A stretch of 64,000 nt of DNA, taken from Bacillus salacetis. Its GTDB lineage: Bacteria; Bacillota; Bacilli; Bacillales; Bacillaceae_B. The stretch lies in NCBI RefSeq assembly GCF_003581585.1, contig NZ_QXIR01000013.1, positions 1-64,000 on the forward strand. The letters run 5' to 3'. A program made the position numbers and the translations under genes. A model generated the notes under the pieces. That model was not told the origin of the DNA and did no database searches. It worked only from the letters and a program-made list of their open reading frames with translations. Below are positions 19,842 through 29,523 of the stretch, in pieces. Numbering within the stretch: the stretch's first letter is position 1; each line of letters opens with the position of its first letter.

Positions 19842-20603
19842 TTACGTCATATTCATTTTTTCTTTCATATTGTGCAGGATTTTTTTCTCCAGCCTTGAAA
19901 CCTGTACCTGGGAAATACCGAGGCGGTCTGCCACCTCTGACTGGGTTTGATCCTTGTAATACCGGAGATAAACTATCAGGCGTTCCCTTTCGTCCAACTC
20001 CCGGATTGCTTCTTTCAGGGCGATTTTATCAAACCATTTCTGGTCTGAATTATCGGATATTTGGTCAAGGAGAGTTATGGGGTCGCCATCATTTTCATAT
20101 ACTGTTTCATGAATAGAGGACGGGGCCCTGCTTGCTTCCTGTGCCATGACGACTTCTTCAGGGGAAAGTTCGAGATGGGCGGCAATTTCATTAATTGTCG
20201 GCACCCTTCCCAGTGTCTTGGACAATTCATCTTTCGCCCGCCGGATCCGGTTGCCCATTTCTTTCAACGATCTGCTTACCTTCACTGTACCGTCATCCCG
20301 GATGAACCTTTGTATCTCTCCAATGATCATCGGGACAGCGTAGGTGGAAAACTTCACATCATAGGACAAGTCAAATTTATCCACTGACTTCAACAGACCG
20401 ATTGAACCGATTTGAAACAGATCATCAGGTTCATAACCCCGGTTCAGAAAGCGCTGTACAACCGACCATACGAGTCTCATGTTCTTCTGGACGATCAAGT
20501 CCCTGGCTGACTGGTCACCTTCCTGGCTTCGCTGTATGAGCTCCTTAACTTCCGAATCCTTCAGGAAGCTTTGCTCTTTGTCCTTCTTAACATCCACATC
20601 CAT
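19842..20603 (-). CDS. sigF: RNA polymerase sigma-F factor
   Basis: First forespore-specific sigma factor. The 253 residues show region 2 (RFLNRGYEPDDLFQIGSIGLLKS... type), region 3 and the region 4 helix-turn-helix (RLGISQVQVSRLEKKIL). The ATG at 20603 gives AAGGAG 8 bases upstream and matches the family start MDVDVKK; an ATG two codons earlier is too close to that site. Last gene of spoIIAA-spoIIAB-sigF; activity is held off by SpoIIAB. Confidence 0.96.
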   Translation of the reverse strand: MDVDVKKDKEQSFLKDSEVKELIQRSQEGDQSARDLIVQKNMRLVWSVVQRFLNRGYEPDDLFQIGSIGLLKSVDKFDLSYDVKFSTYAVPMIIGEIQRFIRDDGTVKVSRSLKEMGNRIRRAKDELSKTLGRVPTINEIAAHLELSPEEVVMAQEASRAPSSIHETVYENDGDPITLLDQISDNSDQKWFDKIALKEAIRELDERERLIVYLRYYKDQTQSEVADRLGISQVQVSRLEKKILHNMKEKMNMT

Positions 20604-20615
20604 TAGCATGGCTCC

Positions 20616-21056
20616 TTAATTGCATAGCGCTTTACTGTTAGCTAAATGCTTTTTTAAACGAACGGTTGTGCCTGCTCCTGGGTGCGAACTCACTTCTATT
20701 TCATCCATAAAGTTTTCCATGATTGTAAAGCCCATTCCCGAACGTTCAAGCTCTGGTTTAGTCGTAAATAACGGCTGTCTGGCTTCTTCCACATCCTGAA
20801 TGCCGATACCGTCATCCCTGATTTCCATATCAACGAACCCATCTTCCATCTTGACCGAAATATAGACGAAACAGTTTGGGTTATTATCGTAACCATGAAT
20901 TATTGCATTGGTGACCGCTTCTGAAACGACTGTCTTGATTTCCGTCAATTCATCCATTGTCGGATCAAGCTGTGCGATAAAGGAAGCTACCGTCACACGG
21001 GCAAATGATTCATTTTGGCTCACCGCACTGAATTGGATGTTCATTTCGTTCTTCAT
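20616..21056 (-). CDS. spoIIAB: Anti-sigma-F factor and serine kinase SpoIIAB
   Basis: GHKL-fold kinase that binds sigma-F and phosphorylates SpoIIAA. The 146 residues show the N box ([15 protein letters not shown]) and G boxes ([17 protein letters not shown]). It starts two bases after the spoIIAA stop. Confidence 0.96.
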   Translation of the reverse strand: MKNEMNIQFSAVSQNESFARVTVASFIAQLDPTMDELTEIKTVVSEAVTNAIIHGYDNNPNCFVYISVKMEDGFVDMEIRDDGIGIQDVEEARQPLFTTKPELERSGMGFTIMENFMDEIEVSSHPGAGTTVRLKKHLANSKALCN

Positions 21057-21058
21057 TA

Positions 21059-21409
21059 TCAGGCAACCCCCAGACTTTGTAATGCATACTCTTCAGACGG
21101 CTCTAAACGTATAATCTTGAATAGGCCTGACATTTCAAACAGCCTCTTGACTGCAGGGGAAATCGCACAGACAACCATTTCTCCATGCTTTTGTTTGATT
21201 TGCTTATATCTTCCTAAAATCACACCCAGTCCAGAGCTGTCCATAAATCCAAGGGCTTCCATGTTCAGTACGATGTGCTTGATTCCGCGTTCTTCAATCA
21301 ATTGAGAAGCTTGCTGCCTCAATTTTTCTGCTGTGTGGTGATCCAGTTCCCCGCTCAGACGAATGCAAAGAACATCACTTTTAACTTCCAGACCAATAGT
21401 AAGACTCAC
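21059..21409 (-). CDS. spoIIAA: Anti-sigma-F factor antagonist SpoIIAA
   Basis: STAS-domain protein; its unphosphorylated form releases sigma-F. The 116 residues have the phosphorylated Ser58 in [12 protein letters not shown] start with AAGGAGG. A good sigma-H promoter precedes the gene, which separates its early expression from dacF read-through. Confidence 0.95.
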   Translation of the reverse strand: MSLTIGLEVKSDVLCIRLSGELDHHTAEKLRQQASQLIEERGIKHIVLNMEALGFMDSSGLGVILGRYKQIKQKHGEMVVCAISPAVKRLFEMSGLFKIIRLEPSEEYALQSLGVA

Positions 21410-21443
21410 TATAACAGGCCTCCTTCTCTGTCGTATAGTGAGT

Positions 21444-21473
21444 CAATTCTACTCTGTATTCCTAAATTCCTCC
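21444..21473 (-). promoter_or_regulatory. Predicted sigma-H promoter of spoIIAA operon
   Basis: On the minus strand GGAGGAATT (21465-21473) and GTAGAATTG (21444-21452) are separated by 12 bases, close to the B. subtilis sigma-H pattern RnAGGAwWW - 11/12 - RnnGAATww. It lies about 35 bases before the spoIIAA start; the B. subtilis spoIIA operon is sigma-H dependent. Confidence 0.7.
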
Positions 21474-21535
21474 TACAAGACAAAACTAGAAGAAATCAGA
21501 CAATTTATGCTGTTTTTTTTATTCGAAGGCTTAGT

Positions 21536-22699
21536 TTATTTTCCGGTCTTCGTGAACATTCCGAATGCACGCTTATATAGCTGCCAGAAGCTTGCCTGAG
21601 GAACGTCCTGCTTAGCCACGAGAGGAGTTTCAGAAAGCTGTTTGCCATCTTTCTCAATGACAAGCTTCCCGATTGCATCACCCTTTTTCACTGGGGCCTT
21701 CAGTTTATCGAGTTTCACTTTTTTCTCGATTCCATCAAGTTTTTCACCTTTTTTTGCTAGAAGCGAAACAGGTTCGTTTGTCATTGCTTCAACTTCTTTG
21801 TCCTTCCCTTTGGACACTTTCGTCTTGCCTACACTTGCTCCTTTTTCAAAGAGTGGCTGGGTCTTATACTGGCTGAAGGCATAGTCAAACATCTTGCTGA
21901 TTTCTGCATTGCGGTCTTTTGGTGTCGGCGCGCCGAAGACGACTGCAATGACCCTCATATTATCTTTTTTAGCCGTTGCGGTCAGGCAGTACTTTGCCTC
22001 ATTGGTGAAGCCTGTTTTCAATCCATCCACTCCAGGATAAAACCTTACGAGCTTGTTTGTGTTCACAAGCCAGAATTTCTTATCCGTATCTTCTCTCAGG
22101 TAGGATTCATACGTTCCTGTAAAATTAGTGATTTCCTGGTGCCGTAATAATTCTTTTGCCATCATCGACATATCATGTGCTGAACTGACATGATCACTTG
22201 CAGGCAGGCCAGTGGGATTTTTGAAATTCGTGTCTTTCAATCCCAGATCTTTAACTTTTTCGTTCATTTTCTCGACGAAGCCTTCTTCACTGCCTGCTAT
22301 ATGTTCTGCCATCGCTACTGAGGCATCATTGGCAGAACCGATTGAAATGCCAAGCAGCATTTCTTTGACTGTCATTTCTTCACCAGGTTCCAGGAAAATC
22401 TGGGAGCCTCCCATTGATGCAGCGTATTCACTTGTCCTGACTTTGTCTTCCCATTTAATCTGGCCCTTTTCAATGGCTTCCATGATCAAGATCATTGTCA
22501 TGATTTTTGTCATGGATGCCGGCGGCAGTTTCTCATGGCTGTTTTTATCATATAAAACCGTTCCCGTATCTCTTTCAATCATTATCGCTGATTTAGCGCC
22601 TTCCGCTAATTCAGTCTTTTTCTCCTCTGCCGCAGCAAACGGAGCAAAAGCGGAAGAGATCAATACCAACATAAGGATGGCCGATATCATTCGTTTCAT
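21536..22699 (-). CDS. dacF: D-alanyl-D-alanine carboxypeptidase DacF
   Basis: Forespore DD-carboxypeptidase that tunes spore peptidoglycan cross-linking. The 387 residues (B. subtilis 389) begin with a signal peptide (about 1-24) and carry S62-M-T-K65, SAN and KTG (GLKTGFT). The frame runs 65 codons further upstream, but the ATG at 22699 has GGAGG and matches the family start. Upstream of spoIIAA as in B. subtilis. Confidence 0.94.
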   Translation of the reverse strand: MKRMISAILMLVLISSAFAPFAAAEEKKTELAEGAKSAIMIERDTGTVLYDKNSHEKLPPASMTKIMTMILIMEAIEKGQIKWEDKVRTSEYAASMGGSQIFLEPGEEMTVKEMLLGISIGSANDASVAMAEHIAGSEEGFVEKMNEKVKDLGLKDTNFKNPTGLPASDHVSSAHDMSMMAKELLRHQEITNFTGTYESYLREDTDKKFWLVNTNKLVRFYPGVDGLKTGFTNEAKYCLTATAKKDNMRVIAVVFGAPTPKDRNAEISKMFDYAFSQYKTQPLFEKGASVGKTKVSKGKDKEVEAMTNEPVSLLAKKGEKLDGIEKKVKLDKLKAPVKKGDAIGKLVIEKDGKQLSETPLVAKQDVPQASFWQLYKRAFGMFTKTGK

Positions 22700-22746
22700 T
22701 CCTGGTCCTCCATTCAATGTAAATAATTTCATTACATGCATAGCCC

Positions 22747-22775
22747 CATTTTTTCCATCCTTATCTTTTTTATAC
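22747..22775 (-). promoter_or_regulatory. Candidate sigma-F promoter of dacF
   Basis: GTATA (22771-22775) and GGAAAAAATG (22747-22756) on the minus strand match the sigma-F -35 and -10 patterns, but the 14-base spacer is short. dacF is a sigma-F gene in B. subtilis. Confidence 0.4.
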
Positions 22776-22841
22776 AGTGATTTCCAAGGATTTTTTTCAT
22801 TAATTTCCCGCCAATTATGTAAGCAATGTAAAATTTTCATA

Positions 22842-22879
22842 AAAAAGGCAGATGATCCTGAAAGATCACCTGCCTTTTT
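22842..22879 (-). terminator. Terminator after pdp
   Basis: Arms AAAAAGGCAGATGATC and GATCACCTGCCTTTTT, 16 bases with one mismatch, six-base loop; on the minus strand it ends in six T. Confidence 0.85.
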
Positions 22880-22899
22880 GGGTTGACTAATCAACCTGA

Positions 22900-24210
22900 T
22901 TATTTTGTTTCTTTAATTTCCCCGTGTATCAGCACTGGAGCATCGACTTTGTTCTTAGTCACTTTGATGCTTTCGTAAAGTTTATTCTTAACATCAGCGA
23001 TATCTTCACTATTGCTGTGGATCGTCACAAGAGATTCACCTTTTTGGACTTTATCCCCGATTTTCTTTCTCAGTTCCAGCCCTACAGCAAGGTCGATTTC
23101 TGACTCTTTTGTCGCTCTTCCTGCGCCCAGCCACATAGCCGCAGTGCCCACTGCATCAGCGATGATTTCTGAAACATATCCGTCTTCCTTTGCTTCAAGT
23201 TCAAGGACGTGCGCAGCTTTTGGCAGCTTCTCAGGTTCATCGACGACAGACTCATCCCCGCCTTGGGATTTCAAGAAAAGCTTAAAGCTGTTCAAAGCTG
23301 ATCCATCCTTGATCACTGAAACCAGCTTTTCACGGGCTTGTTCGAGGGTTGCAGCTTTTCCTGCAAGGTAAACCATGTGGCTTCCCAATGTCAAGCAAAG
23401 CTCTGTCAAGTCTTCCGGTCCCTCGCCCTTAAGCGTATCGATCGCTTCTTTTACTTCCAGAGCGTTCCCGATCGCAAATCCAAGCGGCTGGCTCATGTCG
23501 GAGATAACGGCCATTGTTCTGCGGCCGACATTGTTGCCGATGTTGACCATCGCCTGTGCGAGTTCCTGTGAGTCCCCGAGCTCCTTCATGAAAGCTCCAG
23601 CCCCTGTTTTGACATCAAGGACAACCGCATCTGCGCCTGCAGCAATTTTTTTGCTCATGATGGAAGAAGCGATTAAGGGAATACTGTTAACTGTCGCCGT
23701 CACATCACGAAGTGAATACAATTTTTTGTCAGCAGGTGTCAGATTTCCACTTTGTCCGATGACGGCAATCTTGTTTTCATTCACCAGGCGGGTAAATTCA
23801 TCATTGTCAATTTCAACATGAAAACCAGGGACTGCCTCCAGCTTATCGATTGTACCACCTGTATGCCCAAGGCCCCTTCCGCTCATTTTCGCAACGGGCA
23901 CACCGACGGCAGCAACGAGAGGTCCGAGCACTAATGTAGTCGTATCACCGACACCACCCGTTGAGTGCTTATCGACCTTGACGCCTTCAATTGCCGATAA
24001 ATCAATTTGATCACCTGATTGCACCATTGACATGGTAAGGTCCGCTCTCTCCCTTTCAGACATGCCTTGGAAGAAAATCGCCATAGTCAGCGCACTCGCC
24101 TGATAATCAGGGATGCTTCCATCTGTATAACCTTCAACAAAATAATTTATTTCTTCCGGGGTAAGCTCTTTGCCATCCCGTTTCTTTTCAATTACATCAA
24201 CCATTCTCAT
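22900..24210 (-). CDS. pdp: Pyrimidine-nucleoside phosphorylase
   Basis: Phosphorolysis of uridine, thymidine and deoxyuridine to base and (deoxy)ribose-1-phosphate. The 436 residues contain the family signature [20 protein letters not shown] and the phosphate-binding [15 protein letters not shown] at 24210 has GAGGTG 7 bases upstream and matches MRMVDVI; a GTG/ATG further out is not used. Third gene of the deoB-pupG-pdp salvage operon, separated from pupG by 46 bases. Confidence 0.95.
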   Translation of the reverse strand: MRMVDVIEKKRDGKELTPEEINYFVEGYTDGSIPDYQASALTMAIFFQGMSERERADLTMSMVQSGDQIDLSAIEGVKVDKHSTGGVGDTTTLVLGPLVAAVGVPVAKMSGRGLGHTGGTIDKLEAVPGFHVEIDNDEFTRLVNENKIAVIGQSGNLTPADKKLYSLRDVTATVNSIPLIASSIMSKKIAAGADAVVLDVKTGAGAFMKELGDSQELAQAMVNIGNNVGRRTMAVISDMSQPLGFAIGNALEVKEAIDTLKGEGPEDLTELCLTLGSHMVYLAGKAATLEQAREKLVSVIKDGSALNSFKLFLKSQGGDESVVDEPEKLPKAAHVLELEAKEDGYVSEIIADAVGTAAMWLGAGRATKESEIDLAVGLELRKKIGDKVQKGESLVTIHSNSEDIADVKNKLYESIKVTKNKVDAPVLIHGEIKETK

Positions 24211-24256
24211 TTCCATTCACCTCAAAACATAGTCATCCTGCAGTATTCATCATTCT

Positions 24257-25072
24257 TTACATCGATTTAACGATAGATTTCACATAATCAAGGAAGTCTG
24301 CGCGAACCTTTTCGGTTGTCTCGATTACTTCATCGTGAGTAAGGGGCTGGTCAAGGATTCCTGCTGCCATGTTGGAAATACACGAAATCCCCAGCACATC
24401 CAAGCCTGCATGCCTTGCAACAATGACTTCCGGGACCGTAGACATTCCTACCGCGTCTCCTCCAAGTGTCCTTAACATGCGCACCTCGGCAGGAGTTTCA
24501 TAAACGGGGCCTGTATTTCCAACATACACACCTTCTTTAATGTCCAGTGAAAGCTTTTCAGCCACTGTTCTTGCCAGTTCACGGAGTGATTTACTGTATG
24601 CTTCCGACATGTCAGGGAAACGGACACCAAGACGGTCATCATTAGGACCAATCAGAGGATTACCTCCCATATTATTGATATGATCGGAAATGATCATCAA
24701 ATCACCAGCCTGGAAGGATTCATTAACCCCTCCTGCTGCGTTAGTAACAATCAGGGATTCCACGCCAAGCTCTTTCATCACACGGACAGGAAAGGTGACT
24801 TTATCGAAACCATATCCCTCATAGAAGTGGAACCTTCCTTGCATGGCCACGACTTCTTTACCGGACAGTTGGCCAAATACCAGCTGTCCTGCATGGCCGG
24901 CCACTGTGGAAACCGGGAAATCAGGAATTTCTTTATAAGGTACTACAACCGGATTCTCAATTTCTTCCGCCAGCACACCGAGTCCTGATCCCAGAATAAG
25001 GCCGATAGCCGGTTTGCCTGTATATTTGTTTTTCAAAAAATTTGCTGCATTCTCTATCTGTTCGAATTTCAT
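24257..25072 (-). CDS. pupG: Purine nucleoside phosphorylase PupG
   Basis: Trimeric-type PNP releasing guanine/hypoxanthine from nucleosides. The 271 residues equal the B. subtilis length. Motifs visible: LILGSGLG (phosphate binding), GRFHFYEGY and [25 protein letters not shown]. Starts one base after the deoB stop. Confidence 0.94.
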   Translation of the reverse strand: MKFEQIENAANFLKNKYTGKPAIGLILGSGLGVLAEEIENPVVVPYKEIPDFPVSTVAGHAGQLVFGQLSGKEVVAMQGRFHFYEGYGFDKVTFPVRVMKELGVESLIVTNAAGGVNESFQAGDLMIISDHINNMGGNPLIGPNDDRLGVRFPDMSEAYSKSLRELARTVAEKLSLDIKEGVYVGNTGPVYETPAEVRMLRTLGGDAVGMSTVPEVIVARHAGLDVLGISCISNMAAGILDQPLTHDEVIETTEKVRADFLDYVKSIVKSM

Positions 25073-25073
25073 A

Positions 25074-26267
25074 TTAAGACTCCTTAGCGATATCGTTTAA
25101 AAAGCTTTCTCCGTATTTCGGAAGTTTCACATTGAAATTGTCTGCCACTGTTGCACCAATGTCAGCGAATGTTTTGCGGACCGGGATCTCTTTCCCGACA
25201 CTCATTCGCTTCGAATAAACTAGCAGAGGAACATACTCCCTTGTATGGTCCGTTCCATAGTGCACCGGATCATTGCCATGGTCTGCAGTGATGATCAATA
25301 AATCATCCTCTGTCATTCTTTCAAAGACTTCAGGGAGTCTGGCATCGAACTCCTCGAGGGCTTTTCCGTAGCCCTCGGGGTCACGGCGGTGCCCAAACAA
25401 TGCATCAAAGTCGACGAGATTCAAGAAGCTCAGTCCGGTAAAATCCTTTTCAAAAGACTTGACCATTTGATCCATACCATCCATATTGTGCTTGGTCCTG
25501 ACAGACGCCGTCACCCCCTCGCCATTGTAGATATCGGAAATTTTCCCAAGAGCGATGACATCGTATCCTGAGTCTTTCAGTTCATTCATGACTGTCCGTT
25601 CAAATGGTTTCAGCGCATAGTCATGTCTGTTTGATGTACGCTGGAAGTTACCCGGTTCCCCTGTAAAAGGGCGTGCAATGACACGGCCGACGAGATATTT
25701 CTCGTCCTTTGTCAACTCACGGGCAATTTCACAGATCTTATACAATTCATCAATCGGCACAATCTCTTCGTGTGCAGCTATTTGCAGAACCGGGTCTGCA
25801 GATGTGTAGACGATGAGCGCACCTGTTTCCATATGTTCTTTTCCGAGTTCCTCTATGATGGCCGTTCCGCTTGCCGGCTTATTTCCGATGATCGGCCTTC
25901 CTGTCCTTTCTTCAAGCTGTTTCAATAATTCATCAGGAAAGCCTTCAGGGTATACTTTGAATGGCTGGCTGATATTCAACCCCATGATTTCCCAATGCCC
26001 CGTCATCGTATCTTTCCCTACCGAGGCTTCCTCCATCTTTGTGTAGAACGCCATAGGGTGTTCCTGCTTTTCAATTCCTTTTATTTCACGGATATTCGAT
26101 AAACCGAGCCTGGCCATATTAGGCATGTTCAAACCATTCATATGTTCAGCTATATGACCTAATGTATCCGCCCCTTCATCGTTGAAATCCTTAGCATCGG
26201 GAGCTTCCCCGATTCCAACAGAGTCCATGACAACAAGGTGGATTCTTTTGTATGTATAATTGCTCAT
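25074..26267 (-). CDS. deoB: Phosphopentomutase
   Basis: Interconverts (deoxy)ribose-1- and -5-phosphate, feeding nucleoside sugars into central metabolism. The 397 residues have the alkaline-phosphatase-superfamily metal motifs: [14 protein letters not shown] at the start, [10 protein letters not shown] with the phosphorylated Thr, and [17 protein letters not shown] near the end. The start at 26267 was chosen because the longer frame's ATG overlaps the AAGGAGG site. Confidence 0.95.
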   Translation of the reverse strand: MSNYTYKRIHLVVMDSVGIGEAPDAKDFNDEGADTLGHIAEHMNGLNMPNMARLGLSNIREIKGIEKQEHPMAFYTKMEEASVGKDTMTGHWEIMGLNISQPFKVYPEGFPDELLKQLEERTGRPIIGNKPASGTAIIEELGKEHMETGALIVYTSADPVLQIAAHEEIVPIDELYKICEIARELTKDEKYLVGRVIARPFTGEPGNFQRTSNRHDYALKPFERTVMNELKDSGYDVIALGKISDIYNGEGVTASVRTKHNMDGMDQMVKSFEKDFTGLSFLNLVDFDALFGHRRDPEGYGKALEEFDARLPEVFERMTEDDLLIITADHGNDPVHYGTDHTREYVPLLVYSKRMSVGKEIPVRKTFADIGATVADNFNVKLPKYGESFLNDIAKES

Positions 26268-26607
26268 TTGTTTCTCTTCCTCCTTCATTGATTTGCTGCT
26301 TCTTTTGAATCAGTAAGGCTGCAAGCTGGATTTCAGCTGATAAGCAAGTTCCGTTAATCCATCAGGAAGCCTCACCTGCAGCTCCAATCTTTAAAAATGG
26401 GAAAGCAATAATCCTGCAGGGAACCCTAGATACAAACTCAACAGCCCTTGTCATATTTACGCTTATATTACCCCGTTTCTCAGGGTGTAACCAAAAGTTG
26501 ATTTGTCAGAAGTCAGACAACCTTATTTTAAAGCCGGTGCTTACAAAAAACAAGCGTTTACATAGATAATCTTCTATCTTTTTATGAACATAAAAAAAGC
26601 AGGCCTT
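26268..26607. other. Intergenic region upstream of deoB
   Basis: Contains a candidate deoB promoter, a poor cre-like sequence near 26549 and the xerD terminator. No gene seen. Confidence 0.5.
26465..26494 (-). promoter_or_regulatory. Candidate sigma-A promoter of deoB operon
   Basis: On the minus strand TTGGTT (26489-26494) and TAATAT (26465-26470) with an 18-base spacer, about 200 bases before deoB. Motif match only. Confidence 0.35.
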
Positions 26608-26617
26608 TTAAGCCCGC
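26592..26617 (-). terminator. Terminator after xerD
   Basis: GCGGGC and GGCCTGC arms with a TTAAAA loop, then seven T on the minus strand; overlaps the xerD stop region. Confidence 0.8.
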
Positions 26618-27501
26618 GGGTGAAATTTCGAATAGACATCCTTCATTCTCGTCTTGGTCACATGAGTATAAATCTGGGTTGTCGAAATATCCACATGTCC
26701 CAGCATTTCCTGCACCGCTCTCAAATCTGCACCATTCTCCAGCAGATGAGTTGCAAATGAATGCCTGAGGGTGTGAGGCGTCAGCTCTTTGGAAATCTTT
26801 GCTTCCGCAGCCAATCCCTTCAGGATTTTCCAAAAGCCCTGCCTGGATAATCCTTTGCCATGATGATTCAAAAAGAGGGAATCGTCCTTGTGCTTCTTCC
26901 TGACCAGTTTCGGACGGCCATCCGTCAGGTATTTCTCCAGCACTTCAATTGCAGTCTTACCAATGGGGATGATCCGTTCCTTGTTTCCTTTTCCAATACA
27001 CCGCACAAACCCCATTTTCAAATGGACATCGTCCATCTGGAGCCGGATGAGTTCCGATACACGGATTCCGGTCGCATACAGCACCTCTAGCATCGCCTTA
27101 TCCCTTATCCCAAGTGGAGTGCTCTCCTGCGGAGCTTCCAGCAGGGCTTCCACTTCATCTATACTGAGCACTTTAGGAAGCGAGCGTTCCATTTTTGGTG
27201 ACTCAATATGTATAGATGGGTCTTGTTCGGTTACTTTCTCACGCAAAAGAAACTGATGAAAAGACCTGATGGAAGCCACATGCCTGGCAATGGTCTTGGC
27301 AGACTTCCCTTCAGATTTCAAATGGCTGAGAAACCCGGTAATATTGACCCTTTGCACTTCATTCCAAACGTTTGCTGAATCCACATTTTGAAGGAATTTC
27401 ATATAATTCTTCAGATCGCGTTGATAGGAGTCCACCGAATTTTTGGCAAGCCCCTTTTCAACAATCAAAAAATGGATAAAATCTTGTAGTCGGCTCTCCA
27501 A
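26608..27501 (-). CDS. xerD: Tyrosine recombinase XerD
   Basis: Resolves chromosome dimers at dif with its partner (CodV/XerC). The 297 residues have an N-terminal SAM-like core-binding domain (about 1-85) and a catalytic domain with the Arg of [12 protein letters not shown], then [12 protein letters not shown], the second His in [15 protein letters not shown] and the nucleophile Tyr in that block. Follows yqzK by 5 bases in the same orientation. Confidence 0.95.
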   Translation of the reverse strand: MESRLQDFIHFLIVEKGLAKNSVDSYQRDLKNYMKFLQNVDSANVWNEVQRVNITGFLSHLKSEGKSAKTIARHVASIRSFHQFLLREKVTEQDPSIHIESPKMERSLPKVLSIDEVEALLEAPQESTPLGIRDKAMLEVLYATGIRVSELIRLQMDDVHLKMGFVRCIGKGNKERIIPIGKTAIEVLEKYLTDGRPKLVRKKHKDDSLFLNHHGKGLSRQGFWKILKGLAAEAKISKELTPHTLRHSFATHLLENGADLRAVQEMLGHVDISTTQIYTHVTKTRMKDVYSKFHPRA

Positions 27502-27506
27502 GCTAA

Positions 27507-27737
27507 TTACTCCCCATTCATATAAAAAAGTAATAGCCGGTCAGTCCAGCTCCGCTCCTCCTCTGAAACTGTCTGGAACACTTTAACAGCAGCACCTTCC
27601 GGCTCATCGTATCTGTGATAGCTTTCGTATTCTTCGCTTATACACATGATACCATAGTAAAAAAGAATCGTAGAGCCTGTAAACAGTATAAACACTTTTA
27701 TAGTGTGCCAAATGGTCTTCATCCCTGTTTGTAACAT
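27507..27737 (-). CDS. yqzK: DUF4227 protein YqzK
   Basis: Short membrane protein, 76 residues, one helix (about 12-30, [16 protein letters not shown]) followed by a conserved soluble tail [13 protein letters not shown] and ending LLLFYMNGE. Matches B. subtilis YqzK located between fur and xerD. The start at 27737 has GGAGG 8 bases upstream; the longer frame's ATG lies before that site. Function unknown. Confidence 0.82.
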   Translation of the reverse strand: MLQTGMKTIWHTIKVFILFTGSTILFYYGIMCISEEYESYHRYDEPEGAAVKVFQTVSEEERSWTDRLLLFYMNGE

Positions 27738-27925
27738 ACGCCTGTCCTCCGTAAACATTCTTTCTTACAAGCTATGACGAAAATGCAGGGTTTTATACCA
27801 TTTGGGTGTAAAAAAACCTGGGTTTGTCACTTAGTGCAGCTGCTTGGCAGGGTTACAACAAAGCTTGAGTGATTCAGTACCGCTCTGACGGCACGACCCA
27901 CTGCGTTTTCACTTGTCTAGGTAAA

Positions 27926-28105
27926 AGGCTAATTTCGCAGATATTGTTGCTTTCAGAAAAATCCCAGCTGACGGATTTCCCCCCTGTATTCAAAGCTTTA
28001 CTCTCGAAAGAACAAGCAACTCTTTTCTTTCCTGCTCACCGGGGTTTTACCAGGATATAATCTAAAATTTTATGTTGAATAGCAACAAAGTTTACGAAAA
28101 GAGCC
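27926..28105 (+). repeat. Dispersed TIR element, copy B
   Basis: Left end AGGCTAATTTCGCAGATATT then GTTGC; right end GCAACAAAGTTTACGAAAAG then AGCC. The two ends are inverted relative to each other over about 25 bases. Core blocks GAAAAATCCCAG, CAAAGCTTTACTCTCGAAAG and CTTTCCTGCTCACCGGGGTT are shared with copies D and E. Confidence 0.85.
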
Positions 28106-28140
28106 AAAATAAAAGAACTGACAACTTGGCGGTCAGCTCT
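28106..28140 (-). terminator. Terminator after fur
   Basis: Arms AGAACTGAC (28114-28122) and GTCAGCTCT (28132-28140), one G-U pair, then TTTTATTTT on the minus strand. Joins directly to the right end of dispersed-element copy B. Confidence 0.8.
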
Positions 28141-28147
28141 GCGATTT

Positions 28148-28609
28148 CTATTCTGATTCGGTTTCATCTGACTTTTCCTGGCACCTATAGCAAATGCCAT
28201 GGAAGGTCAATCTGTGGTCTTTTATTTTAAACTTCCAATCTCTTTCTACAATTGCTTCCACATCTTCAAGTAAATCTTCTTGGATTTCATCAACAGCTCC
28301 ACACTCTATGCATACCAGGTGATGGTGAAAGTGAGCTGCGCCTTCTTGACGGAGATCATACCTCGATACACCATCGCCGAAATTTATCTTGTCTACAATC
28401 TTCAACTCTGTCAAAAGTTCCAATGTCCGATAGACAGTCGCCAAACCAATTTCGGGAGATTTTTCTTTAACGAGGAGGTATACATCTTCTGCACTTAGAT
28501 GGTCTTCTTCATTTTCCAATAGTACTCTCACTGTCGCTTCACGCTGTGGTGTCAGCTTGTAGCTGGCAGAAGAAAGCTGTTTCTTTATTCGGTCTATCCG
28601 GCTTTCCAT
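28148..28609 (-). CDS. fur: Ferric uptake regulator Fur
   Basis: Metal-responsive repressor of iron uptake. The 153 residues have a winged-helix DNA-binding half (TPQREATVRVLLENEEDHLS, GLATVYRTLELL) and a dimerisation half with the metal ligands HFHHH, CIEC and CYRC (two CxxC pairs). Length and neighbours (yqzK, xerD, spoIIM) agree with B. subtilis Fur rather than PerR or Zur. Confidence 0.92.
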   Translation of the reverse strand: MESRIDRIKKQLSSASYKLTPQREATVRVLLENEEDHLSAEDVYLLVKEKSPEIGLATVYRTLELLTELKIVDKINFGDGVSRYDLRQEGAAHFHHHLVCIECGAVDEIQEDLLEDVEAIVERDWKFKIKDHRLTFHGICYRCQEKSDETESE

Positions 28610-28642
28610 AATTCCGTCTCCCTCCCCCGTCAGTGTCTACAT

Positions 28643-28670
28643 TATTATAACAAAAAGGGAGGAATAAGCA
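28643..28670 (-). promoter_or_regulatory. Predicted sigma-A promoter of fur
   Basis: TTGCTT (28665-28670) and TATAAT (28643-28648) on the minus strand with a 16-base spacer, about 35 bases before the fur ATG. Confidence 0.6.
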
Positions 28671-28721
28671 AAATAAAATAATTATAAAGAAGAGATTAGA
28701 ATTTTTATTATATAATAATTA

Positions 28722-29378
28722 TTATTTACCGGATAGGTTCACCATCGTTTTCATCAAGCTGGGAGAAATATAGGCTTCAATACCAGCAGCAAGGGTTATA
28801 ATAGCGATCGCCACTACAAATGCAAGAACGTACCTTGACAGTAATGGGACCATTTGGACCTGTAAATGCGGTGAAAGTTTCATGAATATCTTCCGAATGA
28901 GTGTCAAAGAGAAGCTTACACTGATCACCCCTATGAATATGAAGGCCGGTATGATTACGATATTCTGCGGCAAAACCGTTGCGAACGACAGGAGAAATCC
29001 GTTCCAACCCATTTGATTCACTAAAAAACCGACTGAAAAACCAATGACGACCCCTTTCATGAATAAAAGGATAAAAATGAGCGGCAGACCGATAATGGAG
29101 ATTCCGAGTATCCACATCAACCCTAAATATTTTATATTATGAAGAAAACTCTGCCGGAACAAATCTTCGGCAGATGCAATTTTGCCATCTGATATTTCCC
29201 CGAAAAATTGTCCGAGATAAAAGTAAAGGTCTTCTTTCTGGGTGAACGACAGGCTGTTCACGACCACCGCCCCGAAAATGACACCCATTAAGAACAGAGT
29301 GAGTATAAATAGGTAGATAGAGGAATGGGCTTGTACGTGTTCAATGATTGGATTTTTGGATGAGATTCCCTTTCGCAT
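28722..29378 (-). CDS. spoIIM: Stage II sporulation protein M
   Basis: Mother-cell membrane protein of the SpoIIDMP peptidoglycan machine required for engulfment. The 218 residues have about five membrane helices, with the conserved LPQNIVIIPAFIFIGVISVS segment. AGGAGG precedes the ATG. Adjacent to fur as in B. subtilis. Confidence 0.94.
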   Translation of the reverse strand: MRKGISSKNPIIEHVQAHSSIYLFILTLFLMGVIFGAVVVNSLSFTQKEDLYFYLGQFFGEISDGKIASAEDLFRQSFLHNIKYLGLMWILGISIIGLPLIFILLFMKGVVIGFSVGFLVNQMGWNGFLLSFATVLPQNIVIIPAFIFIGVISVSFSLTLIRKIFMKLSPHLQVQMVPLLSRYVLAFVVAIAIITLAAGIEAYISPSLMKTMVNLSGK

Positions 29379-29400
29379 CTGTTTTTCCTCCTAATCGAGT

Positions 29401-29435
29401 ATTACTAGATACTATGTTGCAAATCTAGTAATTAT
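29401..29435 (-). promoter_or_regulatory. Candidate sigma-E promoter of spoIIM with overlapping inverted repeat
   Basis: On the minus strand ATAAT (29431-29435) and CATAGTAT (29409-29416) resemble the sigma-E -35 and -10 elements; spoIIM is sigma-E dependent in B. subtilis. The -10 sits in the spacer of a perfect 10-base inverted repeat, ATTACTAGAT (29401-29410) and ATCTAGTAAT (29423-29432). Confidence 0.5.
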
Positions 29436-29523
29436 ACCTTTGAGATTTCATTAATATTTTAAATAGCTGTTGTCCCCTGCCGCTATTTCAGATATAATTT
29501 TCTGAAAAATCAGGAGGGATTTC

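Larger units (their letters stand above)
27738..28147. other. Intergenic region with dispersed-element copy B
   Basis: Holds the yqzK upstream sequence, copy B of the dispersed element (27926-28105) and the fur terminator. No gene seen. Confidence 0.6.

Noticed and set aside
22212..22886. Plus-strand frame of 224 codons opposite dacF
   Set aside because: Shadow of the dacF coding frame; no ribosome site, low-complexity translation.
26549..26562. cre site in the deoB-xerD gap
   Set aside because: AACAAGCGTTTACA has the right half but two mismatches at the conserved TG, and lies about 280 bases from deoB.
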